Below are positions 56,666-64,000 of a stretch of 64,000 bases of DNA, one piece after another. The stretch lies in contig JALIZF010001701.1 in assembly GCA_029948255.1 (NCBI GenBank), positions 434,001-498,000 of the forward strand, given 5' to 3'. The DNA is from Telmatactis stephensoni. Lineage: Eukaryota > Cnidaria > Anthozoa > Actiniaria > Isophelliidae. A model generated the notes under the pieces. The model searched no databases. It saw only the letters and a list, made by a program, of their open reading frames with translations, and had not been told where the DNA came from. Each line of letters starts with the position of its first letter. The stretch's first letter is position 1. The translations under genes were made by a program, and so were the position numbers.

Positions 56666-59600
56666 AACTCAAGACCACGCGCCGGCTTTTGTTTCAGTAA
56701 TTTGTCATATATATCCCTTTACTTTGAATATAATTTTACTTTTTTCAGTTTTTCGCTCAATTGAAACTAGCAAATTGCATGCATGTGCGAAAATTCGGTG
56801 TAACTGACATACAAAAGTTTGAAAAATGGGACGAAAAGGCGAGAGCTAGCTTTGAGAATTTCTTTAAACAAAAGCCTAATGCCTTGAAAAAGCACATTTA
56901 TATATAAGCTTGATAAACATCTCAGACAAAAGCAGTCTGAAAGTATTTCAAAAAAGCAAAATCAGGCACTGTTTGCATTGAATCAATGGATAATTGATGC
57001 GGTACGGTAACAATGGAAGGATTTTTGTCCATGTTAATAGCGATGAGCACTTTTTTTAATTTGAATCTTTACTCAGTCAGAGAAGCGCTTGAAATGATAC
57101 AGAAAACCGGCCGTAAAAAAAATAATATATAGCGCCCACGATAATGGAAAAGCCATTTGCCCGCCACAAAAATGATAGTTTTTAGATATCATGCTGTTCT
57201 CCATCGCAACAGTTGGTTTATTCAAACAATCAACATTTTAATGTCGTAAGCAACCCACACCCCAAATAGTAAGACACGGCCAACCAGACACGGACAATTA
57301 ACAGTGCTAAATATATTCAGAGACAATATCACGCCAAGTGTTTCGGTCATGCGAACAGCACGTTGCATGGCCAGTTGTGCTATTGTTAAATAAAAACAAG
57401 AAAAATTTGTTTTGGTTCCGTGAAAACTACAATTATTTATGCTACATTCAGTTGTATCCTAACGACATTCAGTGATGGCAAGCAGTAGCTAACTACATTT
57501 TGTTTAAAATACAGCTCCTGAAGGCGAATATATGTTGCACGAGTTTTCTTTCTTTAGCGTTCTTCTACATTTTTTTCAAATTCTTGTTGAAAATGATTAT
57601 CTAGAAGCTTCAACCGAATAATTGTCGAAACTCAAAATATGATTAAGATATGTAAATGCTGATCATGAAAAAGCCACTTTAATGCCGAGAAAACTATGAG
57701 ACTGGTGCCGAAAGAGCTATTTGTCCTGAAAATGCGCTAGCGTTTTTATTAAGTGAAGTAAAAAGTGAATCAGTCTATAATTTATTTTCTTACCTTTGCA
57801 AACAGCATGTTATTATAACATAGCGGCGCTATATGTTTCTAAGCTATTAAAAGTGAATTAAAAGTTGATTGTTTTTGTTTCAGATTCGACACAATATATT
57901 AATTGGTAACGCTAGCGTTGCGCCTTTTTTATATGAATCAATCTCTTTATTCTGAAAAAACTCGGAGACAAATACCAAAAATTTGTATTCCAGAACCACA
58001 GAGAAGGTCTATAAACTGATTTATATTCTTTTTAGGTTGAACGAAGATTTTTATTTATCTTTATTATAAATTCATTAAAAGTCTTCAAATACATACTTAA
58101 GCCTATAACTCTTCAGTTATCTGGAATACTGTCAATGATTTAGATTTCAGACAATTTTAGATTTACCACTAACCGAAGAAAAACACCTGCCCGCAAACTT
58201 TGCTGTTATGCTAGTGAAGTTGAAAATAATTCTGAAGAAGGTTAAGCCTCACAGCCTAAGGCCAAATCTGTTTTTGATAAAAAACACGTGTAGAATCGGA
58301 AACTTGGACTGTCGCGTCATGACATCATTTTGTGTTATTTGTCAGTTACCATACTAGAAGCACGCTAAATTGATTTTTAGCCTCGTCGCTTAAGATAAAA
58401 CTCATTATATCTTTTCTGGCAGTATAACGAAAGAGTATAGTGTAAATTTGAACGTGTATTTGTAATTTGAAAAGATTTAAGTCATTTAGCTAGGTACAAA
58501 TAGCATTGCCAGAAAGTGATGTTTACTGTATAGAACGAGGAACTTGAAGAAACCAACCGCCACAAACAAGGAATTATCCGCGAAACTGATAAAAACAGAC
58601 GAAAGTCGCGATGCAAAACCATCAGGCGAAGAACTATTATCATGAAAAATCATTATTTTCCGAACATGAATTGATTGTTGCTTTCTTTTTCGAACGTGCT
58701 TTGAAATCGGCTCACAACCTTCGTTGACGTTGAGGAACTTGTATTGTCCTTGAGTATGAGTGCGACACGGCTTAACGCCAGAGCAAATAAGATCGATGAT
58801 ATCTTTTACTCCATTTTTACTCAGTTGCTTTTGTCGTTATGTGGGCAAACATGCAGACGTAACAACGATTTCATAGTGGAAGCTCTCTGGCATCGTTACT
58901 ATAGCTACACAATCTATTTACGTCCTATAGTTTTTCTATTGTTTTTCCAAAGAGTTTACAAAGGACAAAACAAAAACATGAACGGATTATCAAAGTCATT
59001 TTACGTCAAAGTATGTTTTATGGTTGAGAGGACAACAAGACAGCTAATAGACATATGTATAAAAACAACCATCATATGAGCTCAATAAAGCGTAGAGCCG
59101 TATTGTGTCGAAAATAAAGCTGTCAAAATCTGTCGCTCAATTGAAGTTAATGAGAGGTAGTCTCGGTAAATCTGCAAAATCCTACTGTCGCTTATTTGTA
59201 TAATTGTAAAAAAAATCGGATATATTGTTAGCTAGTAGGATTTAATGTTTGAAAAAAAAAACACAAAGGATTTATAGTTTTAGCCTTATATATTAGGATT
59301 TAGCAATTACTTCATCTTGTGGCGGTATCGAACCAACCGTTTGAAAATAAACATAATTTGATGAAATTATAACAATAAAAATTTTGTTCAAATATTTTTA
59401 TAATCCAAATAAAAAAAAGACAAACAAATTAAATACATACGGTCTGAATTTTCTTTAAGAAATTAAAGCTTTGCTGGGCCGAGTTTTCATAATTTTTTTT
59501 TGAAGTTTGTCTCCAAGAGGAAAGTCGAAAATTTATTTTCCGTCAAATTTTTTCATTGTTGACAAACTACAAAAATCCTCACAATGTCTAAATGGAGCAA

Positions 59601-59802
59601 TTGAAAACTCTGTCTAATGCGAAATCTTGCAAAATAGCTGAACTAGGAATAAAATATAAAGGTAAAATGATATCAAAAGTTATTTAAAAGTTTGAAAAAG
59701 TCCAAAGTTTGCTTTACGTTTTCCCCGCGGAACTGAAATTCACGTCATTCAATCGTCGCTGAGCAGTGAACCGCTCCAGAGAGTTGGAAGTTTGATGTCA
59801 TT

Positions 59803-59821
59803 ATGCAAATTGCTGACGTCA
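59803..59821 (+). promoter_or_regulatory. Octamer and CRE pair upstream of the FoxO-like gene
   Basis: ATGCAAAT (59803-59810) and a perfect TGACGTCA (59814-59821) are 3 bp apart, ~100 bp before the ATG. These are textbook POU-octamer and CREB/ATF sites. Use in this promoter is inference. Confidence 0.5.
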
Positions 59822-59919
59822 TGTCTAGCGGACGTGGGCGTGCGACTAGTTATAGAAAATACTCTCAACCGACCAAAACAACAGCAGAAAACAACACGCT
59901 AGAATCAGATTAGGGGAAA

Positions 59920-62270
59920 ATGTACGAAATACCGCCGTCTGTTGATAGGTATCTTCGTATTAGCTCAAGATCAATGATACATTTTCCTGCAGTTAGCATA
60001 GAAGCTTCTTTATCTTCTAGCTTTGCCTCCGACAATGTTTCGTCTACTTCTTCAAAGAAACTTTTAATGAGAGACCTTGGCGATTCAAATTTGGATGTGA
60101 CAAGCGGAAATGCTTTGGCTAGCTCTCCAAAGAGGAAGAGGAACAGCGAAGACTACGATGAAAGTCAACAACCAAATCTAAAGAACAGAAGAACTATAGA
60201 CATTGATTCATTGAATAGCATTGTCAATGAAAAACATGTTGTCCATTCAGATGCTGCAAACCACGCTATAGCAAGCGCAGAAACAAGCAAGGGAGAATTT
60301 TTCATTGAAAGAGCGCCCAGAGACGAAGAATTAACGCCAAAGATAACACCACGTAGACTTCTAGAATTGAAGCCCAAGACAGCCCAAGACACGAAAGATG
60401 CTTCACTAGACCGCGTTGAAGTACAATGCCATTACTCTAGCGGGCGAGCCGTGGCACGCAAAAATCCCTGGGGTCCTCAGTCTTACTCCGAGTTAATATC
60501 TGGAGCCATCAAGGCAGACCCCAGTCACAGAGTATCACTCCAACAGATTTACGATTGGATTGTCGCTAATGTCCCTTATTTTAAAGATAAAGCAGATTAC
60601 CCATCAACCAAAGGGTGGAAGGTAAGCGATGTTATATTAAAACCATGCAATTTTATAATTATGTAGTTTTGTTTGTATAATGCTGAAGAGGGGCCATGTG
60701 TTGGATCTCTATGGTAGTGTACTTAGTAAAGAACAATCAGATTTGGTACTTTGAAATATAACTCGATGTAACTGTTGCTTGTGACGATACAAAGTCCAAT
60801 AAAATGAAAGCTCATAGCTCATACTTGGTCTTTTACAACATTTCCCTTTACTGCCTCAAAATTTCTGGAAAATTTTTTTGAAAAATTTTAATAAAAGTTA
60901 TCAGATTGGCAGCACAAATTCTCAATTATACTTAAGCAATAATAAAATGATAATGACTTTGCTACTTCTAAAATTTGATCAGTGATAACATCAATTAGGA
61001 ATTACTGAATATATATTGTGGTTTGTGGTCAATGATGAAATTTTTAACTGAGTACCTTGGGCTGGAATTAGAGAAGACTTCGTACGAAGCAAGTTTTCCC
61101 TAAGAGTAACCCTAAACCTAACTCCCAGATAAATTGAAAGCTTATTTCTATAAAGTCTTCCCTAATACTGAACCCTAAATCTAATCCAAAGGTAATCGAT
61201 AGTTTATTTCTACAAAGTTTTCCCTAATAAGCTCTAATGCTAACCCTAAACCTAACTTTAAGATAATTTAGTGAAAGCTCAACAAAGTTTCCTTTCTCAA
61301 AAAATAAAAATACTTAACTCTTAACCTAACTTCAAGGCTTAAAAACTCCCATACACAAAATATAACATATACTTGCATATTATTAGATCATGACACATGC
61401 ACGTTCATAAATATAAGAACTAGTAGAACTTAACTTTTTGAATGTTATTTTATTTTATTTTGGACTGGTGAGAATCGATCCGAATTTCAATATCATTAAT
61501 TTTCATAGGTTAAGAAGTTGAAATATTTTAAACTGGTAGCAAAATCTATACAACAATAATACACAAAATCACCAAATATAGACAAATGAGATGGAATAAT
61601 TGAAATTAGAGACGAGGAATGCTGTAACTTTCGAAACTTGAGCGGTAATAGTAACTAAGCTAAATTTAATGATGATTATATGATAATGGTAACTTAAAAT
61701 AACCTTTTTAATGAAAACGGAATCAGTATCATAAGCGTCATAAACACAATTGGCCAAGAAAAATTAAAAGATATCTGATTTGGTTTAAAAGAAAAAGTTT
61801 CTTGTGTGAACTTGGCTTCCAGTACAAGGAATTGCATGTATGCGGGAAAATAATTATTTTGAAGCAAATATCGTAAGACTACTTTGCGTTGTGGGCTAGA
61901 AACATCATTTTAAATTGTACCTTTAGATAGTGATATTTAATTATTGATATAGATTGATATTCCAAAACCAACAACGCTCTTGACTATCTATTGAAGAAGT
62001 AATAGTACTGACGTTTCTATGAAATGCTCAGTCTTTCTGTGATTCAAATTCCATCAAATGTTACTCACAACATTGACCATCAAATGTAATGCATATAATG
62101 CATTTGTAGTCAAATCTCACAAATTGTATTTCTATGATATATTCCAGAACGCCATCCGTCATACTCTATCCATAAGGAAACGATTCACAAGAATAGTTAA
62201 CGATAGAAGCCCACACGCTTCGCTATGGACCTTCTCCAAGCACGGTTACAGGACAATGGCAAAGTATTAA
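59920..62270 (+). CDS. FoxO-type forkhead transcription factor, short form (two exons)
   Basis: FoxO factors are nuclear effectors of insulin/PI3K-Akt and stress signalling. Exons are 59920-60621 and 62148-62270 (GT..AG, phase 0), 274 residues. The N-terminal 178 residues are Ser-rich, with a basic SPKRKR run. The forkhead begins at about residue 179 (ARKNPWG, then SYSELISGAI, IYDWIV, YFKDK). It keeps the extra residues before helix 3 (KADYPSTKGWK) that mark FoxO, and the intron falls after GWK, the FoxO position. Helix 3 reads NAIRHTLS where most forkheads have N-S-I-R-H-N-L-S. The protein stops ~16 residues after the wing 1 region, with no long transactivation tail and no obvious Akt consensus. 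It is a divergent or truncated paralogue. Further exons spliced from inside exon 2 cannot be excluded. Confidence 0.8.
60622..62147. other. Intron 1 of the FoxO-like gene
   Basis: AT-rich intron interrupting the forkhead. From 61100 to 61270 there are three degenerate ~75-80 bp repeats, each carrying an AACCCTAAACCTAA-like phrase. No nested gene is seen. Confidence 0.6.
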
Positions 62271-62319
62271 TATACCAAAGCATAAAAAACGACATCATTA
62301 CCCAGCAAGTTTCCCTTGG

Positions 62320-62920
62320 TTGCTTGTATATGGGAATGTAAAGGTTTCCTTGGGCAAGCCCCTGGCTTGTTGCATAGGCTGGAGAATTAGGTTTTGAGCA
62401 ACGAATCTTGTTAAGGAAAACCAAGGTTTTGTATGATGTACCGTTGTAAGGGATTGTAAAGGTTTCCTTGGGCAAGCCCCTGGCTTATTTCAGAGGCTGA
62501 AGAATAGGTTTTGAGCAAAGAATCTTGTTAAGGAAAACCAAGGGTTTGTATGATGTACCGTTGTAAGGGATTGTAAAGGTTTCCTTGGGCAAGCCCCTGG
62601 CTTATTGCAGAGCTGGAGAATTAGGTTTTGAGCGAAGGATCTTGTTAAGGAAAACCAAGGTTTTTGTATGATGTAGCGTTGTAAGGGATTGTAAAGGTTT
62701 CCTTGGGCAAGCCCCTGGCTTATTTCAGAGGCTGAAGAATAGGTTTTGAGCGAAGAATCTTGTTAAGGAAAACCAAGGTTTTGTATGATGTACCTTTGTA
62801 AAGGATTGTACTTTAAGGTTTCCTTGGGCAAGCCCCTGGCTTATTGCAAAGCTAAAGAATTAGGTTTAATTTTGAGAAAGGAATCTTGTTAAAGAAAATC
62901 AAGGTTTTGTTTGAATTATA
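62320..62920. repeat. 118-bp tandem repeat, five copies
   Basis: CTTGGGCAAGCCCCTGGC recurs, with its AAGGTTTC lead starting at about 62341, 62459, 62576, 62694 and 62815 (spacing 117-121). Each unit also has CTTGTTAAGGAAAACCAAGG and GTATGATGTACC. It begins ~50 bp after the FoxO-like stop codon and may lie in its 3' UTR. Confidence 0.9.
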
Positions 62921-64000
62921 GCTTTTCCATAAGGGAAATTTCCCGAGAGTTAAATTTTGAGCAAGGAGTCTTGTTTTGGAAAACTAAGGTTTTAAGCGAT
63001 ATTAAGGTGTTTGAATTAGCTTTTCTATAATAAGGGCAATTTGTTTTTCTTTTTTGTCTAACATCACCTAAAAGGAAAGGGAATCTCCAAGGGAAGAATG
63101 CAAGTGTAGTTGCATCACACAGATAGGTTATGCATGCATCTTTGTATGCCAAGAGAAGTCAGCAAACGTAAGTGCAGCATGCACATACTGTAAGACTATG
63201 TATTCATTCCTGCATTGAACCTATTACCGGCAATTTTCTTCCTAGGTAAATGTATTTGGACCCATCGTACATGCATATTAATTAGTTATACAATGGTTTT
63301 GAGTGAGATATCTAGGGATTGAATGGCTTGGGTAGCTTAGACATTTACCATAAAAGGAAGTTCTCATTTATATCAGTAACCTGGCCTCGAAATTACCCTT
63401 TTCTTCTTTGGAGCATATTCGCTCCTAGGAAACATTTTTAGGAGCAAATGGTTGAAATCCAGTCGCATATTGCCCCTTTGCGATCGATAATCTCGAGCCC
63501 TTCTCAGTCACTCAAAGAGCAGAGGAAAGATGTATTTTTCTCGGGGAATTCCCTAGACGAATATAAAATGTATTTAATTCACTAAAAGTGGAATGTGGTG
63601 GGCGTTGATGTGATTAACACCCACCATATTCCGCTTTAAGTGAGGTAAATACACTTTCAATTATTCTTTCAGGGAATTTCCCGAGACAGTTAAATACTCA
63701 GATAAAACACATCTTTCTTTCCTTTTTGTGTGACTGAGCATGAAACAGATTGTTATATTTCAGAAGTTTTGCCTTAAAAAGGAATATATAGAGTAAACTA
63801 GCAAAATTCACAGATTGAGTGTCAAACAAACTACTAAAGAGCAGAGCTTGTGCATATAGACAACTTTCACGTGACGTCAAAGCAGCTCAATTTGGAGGAC
63901 AAAGCAAAAGAATTTCAGTCTCCTGAGAATTGAAACCTATTGTTTTGTTTTCCAAACTGAGCTGCATTTCCAGGTGCTGCAAGTGGTCTATTGCTGCTTG
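62921..64000. other. Intergenic to window end
   Basis: No gene is supported. A foldback repeat occupies 63503-63738. The minus-strand ORFs of 60-78 codons are not convincing. Confidence 0.5.
63503..63738. repeat. ~236-bp foldback repeat
   Basis: TCAGTCAC at the left pairs with GTGTGACTGA at the right, and the arms continue imperfectly through GGAAAGATGTA, GGGGAATTCCC and GTGGAATGTGGTGGG with their complements. Short central loop. Confidence 0.65.

Larger units (their letters stand above)
54801..59802. other. Long intergenic stretch
   Basis: 5 kb without a supported gene. It contains a (GGGGA)n run near 55083-55110, a tRNA-headed repeat at 55620-55699 and the inverted dispersed repeat at 56000-56665. 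An isolated 111-codon ORF (58744-59079, plus) starts well but shows no domain, mixes basic and aromatic residues, and has no splice or promoter support beyond an AATAAA (59083). Confidence 0.5.

Noticed and set aside
58744..59079. Isolated 111-codon ORF
   Set aside because: It has a reasonable ATG and a nearby AATAAA, but no domain, composition or context that supports a gene. It is mentioned only within the intergenic entry.

Overview
This window is animal nuclear DNA: AT-rich, intron-bearing genes with GT..AG splice sites, long gene-poor stretches, and many short inverted-repeat transposons and microsatellites. The gene families (TRAF-type RING/MATH protein, PA14-CHGN beta-1,4-GalNAc transferase, FoxO-type forkhead factor), the tRNA-headed interspersed repeats and the adintovirus/Polinton-type genes together suggest a cnidarian, most likely an anthozoan such as a stony coral or anemone. 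That assignment is inference.

Layout. 1-12.18 kb: intergenic, with foldback repeats, a TTAA-flanked MITE (6991-7919) and a tetranucleotide array. 12185-28814: a Polinton/Maverick-like element with ~0.5 kb terminal inverted repeats (TIRs) and a perfect 6-bp target duplication (AACGTC). Its own genes are a packaging ATPase (minus strand, broken by an early stop), four small plus-strand ORFs at 15.0-17.7 kb, and one at 27.84 kb. Nested in it, 17842-27771, is a second ~9.9 kb element with ~0.7 kb TIRs and its own perfect 6-bp duplication (CACAAA). The nested element carries a five-exon, apparently intact TRAF-like gene (359 aa, minus strand), a 167-bp higher-order satellite and a long CAG-type array directly upstream of the TRAF start. 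Without the nested element the Polinton-like unit would be only ~6.7 kb, and I see no DNA polymerase B, integrase or major capsid gene in it.

27675-33982: a near-identical tandem duplication (~3.15 kb per unit) copies the last 97 bp of the nested element, the right end of the Polinton-like element and ~2 kb of flanking DNA. This orders events as outer insertion, nested insertion, then duplication. 34-41 kb: intergenic, with a 1.4 kb near-perfect palindrome (36750-38157) carrying the same 91-codon exon-like ORF in both arms, and a poly-G-ended MITE.

41154-46029 (+): complete five-coding-exon B4GALNT3/4-like glycosyltransferase, 711 aa. 46-59.8 kb: no supported gene, but many repeats, including a second member of the poly-G-ended family and several tandem arrays. 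59920-62270 (+): a two-exon FoxO-type gene of 274 aa, split at the usual FoxO intron position, with a short C-terminus and an octamer/CRE pair upstream. 62.3-64 kb: a 118-bp tandem array and a foldback repeat.

The most interesting structure is the nested arrangement: an intact, intron-containing signalling gene between transposon ends, inside a virus-like element that kept a packaging ATPase-type gene but no visible replication or capsid genes.
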